From Boswellia sacra (lineage: Eukaryota; Streptophyta; Magnoliopsida; Sapindales; Burseraceae): 64,000 bases of DNA. The stretch covers positions 1,426,001 through 1,490,000 of the forward strand of contig SNVD02002538.1 of assembly GCA_013180625.2 (NCBI GenBank). The letters run 5' to 3'. The first letter of the stretch is position 1. Each line of letters starts with the position of its first letter. The translations under genes were made by a program, and so were the position numbers. This document shows, piece by piece, positions 54,608-64,000 of the stretch. The notes below the pieces were generated by a model. It ran no database searches. It was not told where the DNA came from and saw nothing but the letters and a program-made list of their open reading frames with translations.

Positions 54608-55256
54608 TGGTTTAAATCCAGTTACGCCTCTTATTGCCTTCTCCAAACCAATCTATCCGAGCCATTTTTGAATCAGGCGAATAGACGAATTCTTGTAATT
54701 TGTCAATTAACTCCCTGCAGTTGAAGCTGTAACCAGGATTTGCCTCGCTGACTGTGAGATGAAGTTTTTTTTCTACTGCTTGATCAAGAAAAGACAACAA
54801 ACCATCAAAAAAATTATTGACATTTAACAAACCAATGGGTTTTCGATGGATGTTTAGCTGTGCCCAAGAGGTGATTTGAAATATCTCCTATAATGTACAA
54901 TAACCACCGGGCAAAGCTATAAATGCATCAGATTTAATGACCATATGTGCAATACGCTCATGCATACTAGAAACCTGTAACTCTTCCCCCATGGTGCTGC
55001 CTACGATATCTCGTACAGCTAATGGTTTAGGGGAATAATGCCAAGAACTATTGACTTCGTACCCAAGGGATGCGAGCTGTTGACACACACTCTCATTAAC
55101 CCAAGACGACCCCCTCCATAAATCAAATTAATACCCCTCGCAGCTAATGTCCTACCAAGATCAAGAGCAGTTGTGGTAAACTCTCCATCTTTACCAAATT
55201 GCGATCCGCAAAATACGCATATATTGCGGAATCGCCGAATTGGTGTTTTTCTCCAT
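54608..55256 (-). pseudogene. intronless LOG (cytokinin riboside 5'-monophosphate phosphoribohydrolase) pseudogene
   Basis: LOG enzymes release active cytokinin bases from nucleotides. Family segments appear in order on the reverse strand: VFCGSQFGKDGEF, LIYGGGRLGLM, IVGSTMGEE, MHERIAHMVIKSDAFIALPGG, TSWAQLNIHRKPIGLLNV, then the C-terminal FFDGLLSFLDQAVE. No introns interrupt them, although plant LOG genes normally have several; it therefore looks like a retrocopy. It is broken: frameshifts after GLM and near the middle, and in the PGGxGTxxE motif Gly is replaced by Cys and the Glu-position codon is a TAG stop (about 54892-54890). It lies between the retroelement integrase and its 3' LTR, in the same orientation as gag-pol. 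Confidence 0.85.
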
Positions 55257-55825
55257 TTCTACAAGTGCTCGAACAACGTTGGCAAGACAATGATGTACGT
55301 TAGGGTATTATGCGATTCAAGTGCAAGACGGTTATTAAAATGACATTTCAAAAACTATTCAGCAGGATATATACACACGGTTATACACAACTCCTCAAAT
55401 TTGGGACACATAGGGGACATAATTTCGGTGGGAAGTCAAATTTGAAAGAATGATGATATGCTTCGGCGAGGTTTGAATAAACACATACACCACGGTGTGT
55501 CTCCCACGTGAAGCATAAAAAATAGAGATACACTTTCGGTGGAGGTTGACAAAACCTCCACACTTGACTCCCACGTGTACATATGCCATAGGGTAGTCAT
55601 ATGGTTTGTCAAAAAGAAAACTTGAAATTAAAACAAACACACTCAACAAACAACAACAACACAAAAACAACATTGATAATCAGATCAAACGAAACAAGAA
55701 AGAAATAAAATTCGACAACACCAACACACATTCAAATATACAAGTAGTTGTGATTGTGGCTCACATCTTCCTCTGGTTATGACTCAGTAAACGGCTGAAA
55801 GCCTTCTATGATCGAGGATTTTGCT
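55257..55825. other. non-coding stretch between the two cargo relics
   Basis: About 570 bp with no recognisable coding resemblance; frames such as 55395-55673 on the reverse strand are rich in Cys and Leu but match nothing I know. The phrase GACTCCCACGTG or CTCCCACGTG occurs twice (about 55500 and 55566), along with a repeated GGTGGAGG or GGTGGGA word. Confidence 0.4.
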
Positions 55826-56365
55826 TTACGCCAGTTTTCTTAATAAACTGGCCAAACATGGTCGTTTGTTAGTCAGCTTCCCTAAAAAACTATAACACTG
55901 CAATTCATCACGAAATTGTGTCCATAGATTAAGCAATTCACGCTGAACAAATCCACAAGAATGTGACTCAAGAGTTAATAAAACATTATCCAGCGACTCA
56001 TTACTCCGACCATTCTTAATAAATGACAGTTTATCTTCTCTATTTCTGGACACAAAACCTAATGAACGACAAGTCTGGTTACAATTTCATCTAGCACATT
56101 TATAGCATACTTGTAACCTCTTCGCTCTTTGCCTCTTGACGTAGTAGCTCTTTCCTAGACCAGGCATGTATTTTGCGAGATTAATGTCCGGCTCACCTGA
56201 CAATCTCACGTTGGCTTCAATAAGCCATCGGATATCCGCAGGCACATTTAGGAGCATCAATGCCCAAAGTCTAGTCATCCGTACTTTATAAATTTTAAAC
56301 ACAGCATTTTGAGGAAGTGAAGGGAAATATTTATGAAGGTTCGACAGAAAAATATCAGCATCCAT
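55826..56365 (-). pseudogene. unrecognised Cys-rich coding relic with one in-frame stop
   Basis: One reverse-strand frame runs through 180 codons, interrupted only by a TGA at 56089-56087. Before it: MDADIFLSNLHKYFPSLP, ADIRWLIEANVRLSGEPDIN, KRQRAKRLQVCYKCAR. After it, still in frame: NCNQTCRSLGFVSRNREDK, LNLWTQFRDELQCYSFLGKL and NKRPCLASLLRKLA. The cysteines around the stop (CYKC, then NCNQTC) look like a zinc-ribbon or knuckle. The long frame and even amino-acid use suggest a once-real protein. I do not recognise the family. It sits next to the LOG relic in the same orientation, in the space where some Athila elements keep an env-like gene. Confidence 0.5.
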
Positions 56366-56399
56366 TGAAGAGGAGAAAAGGAGAGATATTACCGATAAT

Positions 56400-56500
56400 G
56401 CGATTGAATTTGTTCTTCTCCCAGATATGCACGTTTCAAACCTTCGGGCAATGGCTTCAACTCCCGTTTGAATGTTTCCTCAAGCTATTGCACAACTGAA
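56400..56500 (-). pseudogene. fragment resembling the Athila pol leader
   Basis: Reverse-strand text LEETFKRELKPLPEGLKRAYLGE resembles the segment that precedes reverse transcriptase in Athila-type pol. The equivalent of this element's own leader is near 59700-59750, so this is a second, displaced copy, probably from recombination or from another element. It is preceded by a stop and followed closely by the Cys-rich relic. Confidence 0.45.
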
Positions 56501-56529
56501 CTCGAAGCACGGAATAATCAAATTAAACA

Positions 56530-57077
56530 CAAGAAAAGAAAAGAAAAGAAAAGAAAATAGAGACACATAAAAGAAATAAAACACAAGAGCAAATGAAAGT
56601 CAAAAACAAACAACAAAGCAAATGAGACAAATGGCAAAGAGAGATAAAACCTGATCAATTATAATGGCCCATGAGAGGAACCCCCTCGAAACACAAAAAT
56701 TGATCGTTACTACCTTCTTTTCTTTGTCTCTTTTTATTTATGTTTCAAAAACATTGGGTTGCCTCCCAATAAGTGCTTGGTTTAATGTCCTCAGCCTGAC
56801 GTTACTTGCCATCACCCATCAAGATAAGCTGGCTCTTAGAGAGGTACCTCCTCGATGTCTTGCATCACTGAATTCTCATAGTATGGCTTCAACCTGTGCC
56901 CATTCACCTTGAATACTTTGTCCGTTTTTAAGCTCTTGATTTCCACTGCACCATGAGGAAAAACATTAGTAATAATAAAAGGTCCAACCTATCGAGATCG
57001 TCATTTACCTGGAAATAACTTGAGGCGATAATGAAATAAAAGAACTTTCTGTCCCACTTCAAAATTCTTCCTGGAGA
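56530..57077. other. 3' untranslated zone of the retroelement
   Basis: Contains an AAAAG pentamer run (about 56530-56557) and the phrase TTGGGTTGCCTCCCAATAAGTGCTTGGTTTAA near 56755-56786, wording frequent beside integrase in plant Athila/Tat elements. No gene recognised; small forward frames are by-products. Confidence 0.5.
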
Positions 57078-57968
57078 TCATTTTATCATGAAATGCCGTA
57101 GTTTTCTCCTTGTAAATTCTGGAATTCTCATAGGAATCATTTCTAAGTTCTTCCAATTCTTGTAGTTGAACTTCCTTTGTTCTCCAGCAGCATCCATCTC
57201 CATGTTACAAAGCTTTACTGCCCACCATGCTTTATGTTCGAGCTCCACTGGAAGGTGGCATGGCTTACCATAGACGAACCTATACGGAGACATACCAATA
57301 GGTGTCTTGTAAGCAGTTCGGTATGCCCAAAGTGCATCATTCAATCGTAGGCTCCAATCTTTTCGGTTTGGATTCACTGTCTTCTCAAGAATGGACTTGA
57401 CTTCTCGATTTGAAACTTCAACTTGACCACTAGTTTGTGGATGATATGCAGTAGACACCTTGTGAGTGATGTTGTATTTCTTGAGCAAGGCTTCAAATGA
57501 TCGGTTGCAGAAATGTGTCCCTCTGTCACTAATCATGGCTCTTGGTGTTCCAAATCTCGCAAAAATGTTAGATTTCACAAAATCTACAGCAACTTTAGAA
57601 TCACTAGTTCTCGTAGCTTTTGCTTCTACCCATTTAGAAACATAATCCACAGCAAGTATAATGTAAACATTACCAAATGATGAAGGAAAAGGACCCATGA
57701 AATCAATACCCCACACATCAAAAATCTCGACAATAAGTATAGGGGTTTGTGGCATTTGATTTTTGGCAGTTAAATTACCTGTCCTTTGACAATGGTCACA
57801 AGCTTTGCAGAAGAGATATGCATCTTTGAACAATGATGGCCAGTAGAATCCACAATCGAGAACTTTGAGGGCTGTTCTTTTTGGTCCGAAGTGACCTCCA
57901 CATGCATAAGAATGGCAGAAGGTTAAAATTGAATTAAATTCAGATTCAGAAACACACCCTCTTATCAC
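57078..57968 (-). pseudogene. Athila-like Gypsy integrase
   Basis: 296-codon open frame. It has the N-terminal zinc-binding region ([11 protein letters not shown], then CKACDHCQR) and the catalytic core with all three acidic residues in context: Asp in [14 protein letters not shown], Asp in [11 protein letters not shown] and Glu in [15 protein letters not shown]. The C-terminal part continues through [20 protein letters not shown]. The position after RNase H makes it Gypsy, not Copia; wording is of the Athila/Tat branch. The frame is locally intact, but the upstream part of pol is broken. The CDS lies opposite in strand to the CACTA cargo. Confidence 0.9.
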
Positions 57969-58053
57969 TTGGTCAGAACAATGCTTCCATAAGTACGGAT
58001 CATCCCATATGTAGTACTTGGCAATGTCTTGATCTGTCTCTTTGAGACTCGAG

Positions 58054-58770
58054 TCAAGTCATGTGGTAGCTCTTTCTCTTCGTAACTAAGTAATTGACAA
58101 TATCTGCATACCAAGGCACTGCTACATGTAGAGACAGCAATTGTTCATCCGAAAAACTTTCTTGTAATGGCAGTACATCCTCATCATGGACAATGCGACT
58201 GAGATGGTCTGCAACTAAGTTTTCACTTCCCTTTTTATCTTTGATCTCCAAGTGAAACTCCTGTAAAAGGAGTATCCATCTAATAAGCCTTGGTTTAGCA
58301 TCTTTCTTTGTGAGCAAGTACCTCAAAGCTGCATGATCAGAATAAACGGTTACTTTAGTACCAATCAAATAAGATCGAAACTTTTCTAAAGCAAAAATAA
58401 CTGCTAGCAGCTCTTCCTCAGTGGTAGAATAATTAAGTTGAGCATCATTTAAAGTCCGAGATGCGTAATAAATGGCATGTGGAACTCTGCCAATTGTTTG
58501 ACGGCCAACGGCACAAAAAAAAAAAAAAAAAAAAAAAACAGCGTAGTCACTTGCATCGCAACATGACTCGAATGATGAAGCCAATTCGGAGATTGGATTA
58601 CTGGAGCCGAAGTCAAGAGTTCCTTCAGTTTCTCAAATGCCTCTTTGCATTTCTCATCAATTTCAAAGGCCACATCATTCTGTAATAATCTGCATAGGGG
58701 CAATGCTATCTTCGAGAAATCTTTGATGAATCTACGATAAAAACCTGCATGACCAAGAAACTAACGAATA
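58054..58770 (-). pseudogene. Athila-like RNase H and end of RT, broken by a homopolymer
   Basis: Text before the break: LCRLLQNDVAFEIDEKCKEAF and the start of the RNase H domain (CDASDYAV). A poly-T run of about 23 (poly-A on the + strand, 58514-58538) then replaces the expected next residues and shifts the frame. The frame resumes with [38 protein letters not shown] and [10 protein letters not shown], the end of RNase H. Two frames overlap here (58449-58703 and 58054-58584). Upstream, relics of the RT thumb with stops run to about 58,900. Confidence 0.85.
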
Positions 58771-58908
58771 TCCCGCACACTTTTGGGAGGTGGTAAGGAA
58801 CATATAAGATCTATCTTGGATTTATCCACCTCTATAAACCTTTTGCCGAAATAACAATGTCCCAAAACTGAACCCATGATCTACCATAAAAATGACATTT
58901 TCTCCCAT

Positions 58909-59704
58909 TCAGAACAGGTTTATGTCTATAAATACATCTTTGAAGTATAAGGTAAGGTTTGCCAAGGCATTTATCAAAGAGTCCCCCAAAAAACCGAAAG
59001 TCTCCATAATACCTCCATGAATGTTCTCACATATCAGAGAAATCTTACCATACCTTTGGAAAGGTGGCAGGGGCATTGCAAAGACCAAATGGCATGCGTC
59101 GATAGGCAAATGTATCGAATGGGCAGGTGAATGTAGTTTTCTCTTGATCCTCAGGGGCAATGACAATCTGATTATATCCTGAATAGCCATCAAGAAAACA
59201 ATAGGGAGAATGACCTGCTAACCTCTCCAGCATTTGATCAATGAATGGCAAAGGAAAGTGATCCTTGCGAGTTGCTGAATTGAGCTTTTGATAATCAATA
59301 CAAACTCGCCAGCCGGTTTGGATACGAGTGGGAACTAGCTCATTATTGTCATTCTTAACCACTGTAACACCAGATTTCTTCGGAACAACTTGGACTGGAC
59401 TCACCCACTTGCTGTCCGAAATTGGATAAATGACACCCATATCTAACAATTTCAGGATTTCTTTCTTGAAAACTTCCATCATTGGAGGATTCAACCTCCG
59501 CTGTGCTTCTCGAGTGGGCTTGGATCCTTCTTCTAATAAGATATGGTGCATGCATATGGCTGGGCTAATACCTTTGATGTCAGCGATTTCCACCCAAATG
59601 CTGTTTTTGGTGATCTCTTCGAAGCACTCGGATGAGTTTCTCTTCTTGTAATGGTGCAAGCCCTTTGCTATTATTATAACTGGCCAGTATCTTTCTCGAC
59701 CCAA
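58909..59704 (-). pseudogene. Athila-like reverse transcriptase, catalytic centre lost
   Basis: Begins with pol leader text including IADIKGISPAICMHHI, then the fingers and palm: WVSPVQVVPKKSG, WRVCIDYQKLNSATRKDHFPLPF and the first catalytic Asp in CFLDGYSGYNQI, followed by FGLCNAPATF. A frameshift occurs at about 59050. In the next frame the expected FMDDF active-site strand reads IMETF, so both aspartates of the YxDD motif are gone. The continuation (FGFLGDSLINALANLTLYFKDV) is still recognisable. The enzyme must be inactive. Confidence 0.9.
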
Positions 59705-59815
59705 GAATACATGTTTCGAATATCTGGAAGAGGCTTAAGCTCCAAGGCAGGTGAATTTCAGTCATATAAGGAAGAAGTTTCTCATTAGATAAAGGGCAAT
59801 TCAATGTACGAAACA

Positions 59816-60517
59816 TCATACTGTTTGTGGTGATACTATAGTCTCATCCAAGCTTGCCAAGCTTCTCCACTTCTTTAGAACTTGTATCAACGTTTCTCGA
59901 TTCTCTGGAATTTCTGTCCCTATGTGCTCATTAATAGCTATATCCAATCCATTCTTGCGAGTTAACTCAAAACATTGTTGTGGCAGAGAATCAGTAACAT
60001 CAACTACAAAAACAGAATATAAGTCACTAGGGTACCTCATTGCCTCAAAAATATGGAAACGGATCACCTTGCCATCAAACACTATGGTGAGAGTGCCATC
60101 ATGAACATCAATCTTGGTTCTAGCAGTTTTCGAGAATGGTCTCCCTATAATAATCGGTGTTGGATTAGGAGATGTCTCATCCTCTATTTCAAAAACATAA
60201 AAGTCTGCTGGGAAAACCAATTGATTCACCTGCACAAGCACATCTTCCACAACTCTTTTGGTATATGCATTAAAACGATCAGCAATTTGAATGGTAATAC
60301 CAGTTTTCGCAAAAGGTCCAAGATTTAAAGAAGCATACATAGAATATGGCATGACATTAATAGATGCTCCTAAATCTAACATAGCTCTTTCAAACTTGGT
60401 ATTACCAATGGTGCATGGAATGGTGAACGTACCTGGATCTTTACATTTCGGGGGAATTTTTCTTTGCAATACAGCTGAAACATTTTCCCCCACACTTACT
60501 TTCTCATTTCCTTTCAA
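59816..60517 (-). pseudogene. Athila-like aspartic protease region
   Basis: 233-codon open frame. PPKCKDPGTFTIPCTIG is followed by the active-site strand LDLGASINVMPYS, then IQIADRF, FYVFEIEDE and a flap/end segment PIIIGRPFSKTARTKIDVHDG. DLGAS replaces the usual D-T/S-G-A, as is common in Athila/Tat elements. It lies between gag and RT as expected. Confidence 0.88.
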
Positions 60518-60568
60518 CTTTCTCTTGTTGGTGCATAACTCCTTGAGAAATTTTGCATAACGAGGTAC

Positions 60569-61553
60569 TTATTTAATAGCATCCAAAAGTGGTATATTTA
60601 CCTCGATCTTGCAAAAAGTTTCCAGGATTTCCTGCTCTTGTTCCTCCTTCTTTGATTTTGCAAATCTGCTAGGAAAAGGTGGAGGAGTAACATATGAAGG
60701 AATATGGGTTTTAGGATTTACCTTAGAAGATGATGTTTTATTCATGGTGGGAGTGGTATCATCCCCTTCATCAGCTTGTGATTTCTTTGGTGGAATCTCT
60801 AATTGCTTCCCACTTCTCAAAGTTACAGCACTAGCATTCTCTCTTGGATTGTTCACCAGTTGAGAAGGTAATTTTCCTGAGCTTTGACTCTCAAATTTGC
60901 TCATGTTAGTGGCCAATTGTCCCATTTGATTTTCCATGTTTTGGATACTTGCCCTAGTTTCCTGCTGAAATTGCATTGTGTTAGTGGCAAGTGCTTTAAC
61001 AATATCCTGGAGAGACATACCCGAATTTTGTGGAGCTGTTTGTGGTGCTGGTTGTGGTTGTGCTTGAAATGGTTGCTGCACCCTTGGTTGATTGAAACCT
61101 AGTGGTCGATTTGGCATGGCATTTGGGGCGATTGGTTGACGATTCCCATATCTTAAATTAGGGTGATCTCTCAATCCAGCATTGTAAGTATTGGAGAAAG
61201 GGTCATACCTTTGCCTTGGTTGTCCTGGAAATCCACCCATGGCATTGGCTTATTCTGTATCTCCTTCTTGCAAAGATGGACACATGTCGGTTGGATGGTC
61301 CATGGCAGAACATACTCCACATGCATAAGATTGCTGCATATGTCCTACAGCCATTTTTTTTTACAAGAGAGGTAAGTTCAGAAAGTTGATGTTCAATATT
61401 TGAAGTACTTACCTCATTTACTCTTTTTGGTAGTTGTGGCTCAAATTGACTGCTGAATTGTTGGGATTTCGCTGCCATGTCACTAATCAAACGTCTTGCA
61501 ACATTCGTGTTTTATTAACTAGTGCTCCACCACTAGCAGCATCAATGATACTA
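60569..61553 (-). pseudogene. gag, N-terminally truncated and frameshifted
   Basis: From right to left: a short gag segment (IIDAASGGALVNKT) directly against the LTR, stops and frameshifts, then VSTSNIEHQLSELTSLVKK. Next comes a CX2CX4HX4C zinc knuckle in a shifted frame (near 61300-61330), then 223 open codons rich in Gln and Pro with MGGFPGQPRQRYDPFSNTYN. The N-terminal half of gag and any primer-binding site are missing, because the LTR joins mid-gag. Confidence 0.85.
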
Positions 61554-61555
61554 CT

Positions 61556-64000
61556 TGATGCGTTCGAAACTAGCAAGTATACTAGTCGCACAAGTAATAA
61601 AGTGATAAGTAGATATCGTTCCCACGAGGATTGATTCTAATTGAATTTGTTATTTCCAGCAACAATAAACTAAACAGGGGGGAATTTTGTTGAATGATTT
61701 ACTAAATGAAATAAGAATGCAAGTAAAGAATAACAAAACAGAAAGTAAATTTGAATGAAAAATCAATGGGAGACACTTGGTTAAGGGTTCTTTCTCTGCC
61801 ACAAGATATGAATTTGTGAATTAACATAGAATTGGAATCCAATTACAGCATTGAAGTTAATCAACCGTAGATAACAACAAGCTCTGTTATCCCAATCTTT
61901 CCTTACTTTGTTGTTAAATAAAACAAGCTCTTTATTTAATCTCTATCCATTAAACAACCTAGAACAAGCTCTCTGAGTTTAATTCAATAGAAGCATTACG
62001 ATAAGAAAGATAGGTTGATCTAAGCAATAATCACACAAGTTTCGATTATTTAACCTAGGTTGTATTTTCCAATTGCAATCTCTGATCACAATTTTGCTAC
62101 TAATGATTGTAAATTCATGACAATTAAGGATCAAGATTTCTAATCTAGCAATAGACAACAACAGATTATATTCAGTTGGCCATTCCAAATACAATCAGTA
62201 AGCAATCATAAGCATTAGATATGGGAAAATACAAGCAACTTCAATTAGAGAATTGGATTACAATTTCTTACACAATTAACTCACAAAATCCATATCAAGG
62301 GCTTTGAAATCACCCTCAACCAATTCAAATTTAGTTACACATATTCAATCAGAATAACAAATACAATACAAAGAAATTCCAGAATTGAAAAGGAAAGAAA
62401 GAACTTAGCAAATTCTTTGAAATCTTCTTTGTAGATGAATCTTCTTGGAATTGTAGTTCCTCCTCTTTCAAAATCTTCTTTCTCCTTCAAGAACTCCAAG
62501 GGATGAGAGAAATCCAGAAATGCAGCCTCCTCCCACGTTTTTCCCCTCTTCAAGTTATGAAAATAAAACCCTAAAATGTGTTTAAATACTCTGCTACAGT
62601 AACTTGCTACAGTATCCCGTATTATACATGTTACAGTGATTTGTGGAATTACATTTCTATACTTCTCACACTGTTTTGATTACAACTTTTGGTACACTGA
62701 ATGGATTTATAAACCGTAAATTTCTCCAGACAATAGACTTCGAGAGCTTTCCAACGGTATATAATATGTCATCGGGTTCATTGTATATCAATACAATTAA
62801 ATCCGAGAAGATCACTGACTAGCGAGGTGAAAATGAAGGGTTTTACTCCATTTTTGTGCAAGTTGCTCCAAAACTCCTACAAACATCAAAACCACACAAA
62901 AAGATAAAAATACCAAGGAATATAGCAAAGAAACATGGACGAATTGATATAAAAGTAATACATAAATAGACACCTATCAATTTCCCCCACACTTAGACTT
63001 TGCTAGTCCTCGAGCAACTAAAATGATACGAAACAAAACTAAACCGAAACAGAATCAGAGAAAAATTAAAACACACCAATGCTTCAACTTGCAAATCGGC
63101 CTTAAAGATTGTACTTAATTATAATCCAAGGAATACTTCAAAATAATGCACTTGATCAAGAATTTTATCTCAAAAATTAGTTTCGCTTCACTTAAATTCA
63201 TCAAGTGTGTGTGTGTAGAGCCATTCTCACCTAATCACTTGTAACCCGGATGAGTTTATGCATAAAAATGAATCATATTTAATATTGAAGATGTGTGTAT
63301 AAATGAACTCCATAGGTTTGCTTTTCAAGTCACTCTCCACTAATGTAGACATGCACAACACCAAGGATCAAGTAGGACTTTATTAAGCTTGTAACGTTTG
63401 GCTTGGGTGAAGGTATGATAAAGGATAATAATTTGGCTCAAATCACCCACAAACACATAAATCATTCAAGACTATGTAGAGCTCAAGCCTATAACAAAAA
63501 AAATTCATTCTTATTCATCAAATTACTCTCCCAAACTTATTCAGAACACTCGAACTCTCTTTTTTTTTCTTTTTTCCTTTTTTCATTTTTTTTTTTTGTA
63601 GAAAGCAAAAGAAACTACACCCCCACACTTTGTTGTTTCATTCTTTTTAAGAACGCCCAAGGGTATATAACTCTTTTTTTTCTTTTTTTTTCTTTTTTTT
63701 TTAACTGCAATTCCACTCCCCCACACTTAAACAATACATTGTCCTCAATGTTTAAGTACGTGGAAGATAAGTACAGATTTTTTTCCTCTTTTTTTTTATT
63801 ACAAACATAATAAAACTCACTTGCATTGCTCATGGCACAATCCAACCTCCTCTAACTTCCCAAACCCAGAACATAGCTCAAAATGTAATTGCGAATGATT
63901 TACATGCTCATAGGTAAGGGATAAACTGTTTGGAACAAATTCAATTGAGATTAGGAAATCTTTTAGTGAGTTAACAAAGCAAAAGGTTTACAGAGGCTCA
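61556..64000 (-). repeat. 5' LTR of the Athila-like element (right copy; runs off the window)
   Basis: Starts TGATGCGTTCGAAACTAGCA at 61556 and matches the left copy base for base over long stretches, including the phrase CCCCCACACTTAGACTTTGC near 62985. Element orientation is reverse, so this is the 5' LTR. Normally a primer-binding site (complement of a tRNA 3' end) should lie just left of 61556; instead gag sequence is directly joined, implying a deletion. The far end is outside the window. Confidence 0.8.

Larger units (their letters stand above)
51219..64000 (-). mobile_element. Athila-like Ty3/Gypsy retrotransposon, nested in the CACTA cargo, incomplete at right
   Basis: Order on the reverse strand: LTR (>61556), truncated gag, protease, RT, RNase H, integrase, a 3' zone with a pol-leader fragment, a Cys-rich relic and a LOG retrocopy, then LTR (51219 to at least 53660). 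RT-RNase H-integrase order defines Ty3/Gypsy; gag, protease and integrase wording points to the Athila/Tat branch. All polyprotein parts except integrase and protease have frameshifts or stops, so it cannot move on its own. The target-site duplication cannot be tested because the right outer end is missing. Confidence 0.82.

Noticed and set aside
57157..57168. TTCTTGTAGTTG as the missing CACTA right end
   Set aside because: It lies inside the integrase coding region, has one mismatch to the expected end and no target duplication.
63403..63810. 135-aa forward frame near the right edge
   Set aside because: Part of the LTR; its Phe/Ser-rich text comes from poly-T tracts, and the left LTR has a broken counterpart.

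Overview
This is plant nuclear DNA from a eudicot. It is AT-rich, has long intergenic spacers and many GT-AG introns, and carries plant-only families: a Golgi DUF248 methyltransferase, a B-class MADS-box gene, a plant class I glutaredoxin and Athila-type Gypsy elements. The MADS gene is of the TM6 (paleoAP3) type, which Brassicaceae lack. A woody rosid such as a Sapindales species would fit, but the species cannot be fixed from the sequence alone.

The left two thirds (about 4.2-40.2 kb) is a normal genic region with seven gene models, most resolved to exon level: a PMT24/25/26-like putative methyltransferase (+, 8 exons, 943 aa, with a poly-Gln tract and an 87-bp internal duplication); a secretory-pathway CPYC glutaredoxin (-, 4 exons, 133 aa); a small oxidoreductase-like (PF09791-type) protein (-); an ALDH3F1-like aldehyde dehydrogenase (-, 10 exons, 480 aa, first intron apparently GC-AG); a TM6/APETALA3-like MADS gene (+, 7 exons, 222 aa, canonical exon sizes); an MCRS1/EMB1967-like FHA-domain protein (+, 7 exons, 786 aa); and a single-exon secreted LRR protein (+, 421 aa). 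These have unrelated roles and are neighbours only by position. Small DNA transposons sit between them: two hAT-type non-autonomous elements with exact 8-bp target-site duplications, an Emigrant/pogo-like element with TA ends, another foldback MITE candidate and a SINE-like fragment.

The right third (about 41.5-64 kb) is a nest of mobile DNA. At 41.5-45.1 kb there are arrays of a CGACACTCGACA-like motif around an 8-copy, roughly 64-bp tandem repeat. At 47,270 begins what looks like the left end of a CACTA transposon (CACTACAAGAA plus subterminal TTGTCAC/GTGACAA repeats). Behind it lie exon-intron fragments of three unrelated cellular genes: an ELMO-domain gene, a DEAH-box splicing helicase and VPS54. 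This is the signature of a gene-capturing (Pack-type) transposon. A reverse-strand Athila-like Gypsy retrotransposon interrupts this cargo at about 51.2 kb. It has long direct repeats (LTRs of at least 2.4 kb) and decayed gag, protease, RT-RNase H and integrase. Between its integrase and its 3' LTR, in the same orientation as gag-pol, lie an intronless LOG (cytokinin-activating enzyme) pseudogene and an unrecognised Cys-rich coding relic. The right LTR runs off the window.

The strongest candidates for something undescribed are the multi-gene Pack-CACTA cargo and the LOG-plus-unknown-ORF cargo of the retroelement. No rRNA, tRNA or CRISPR feature was found.
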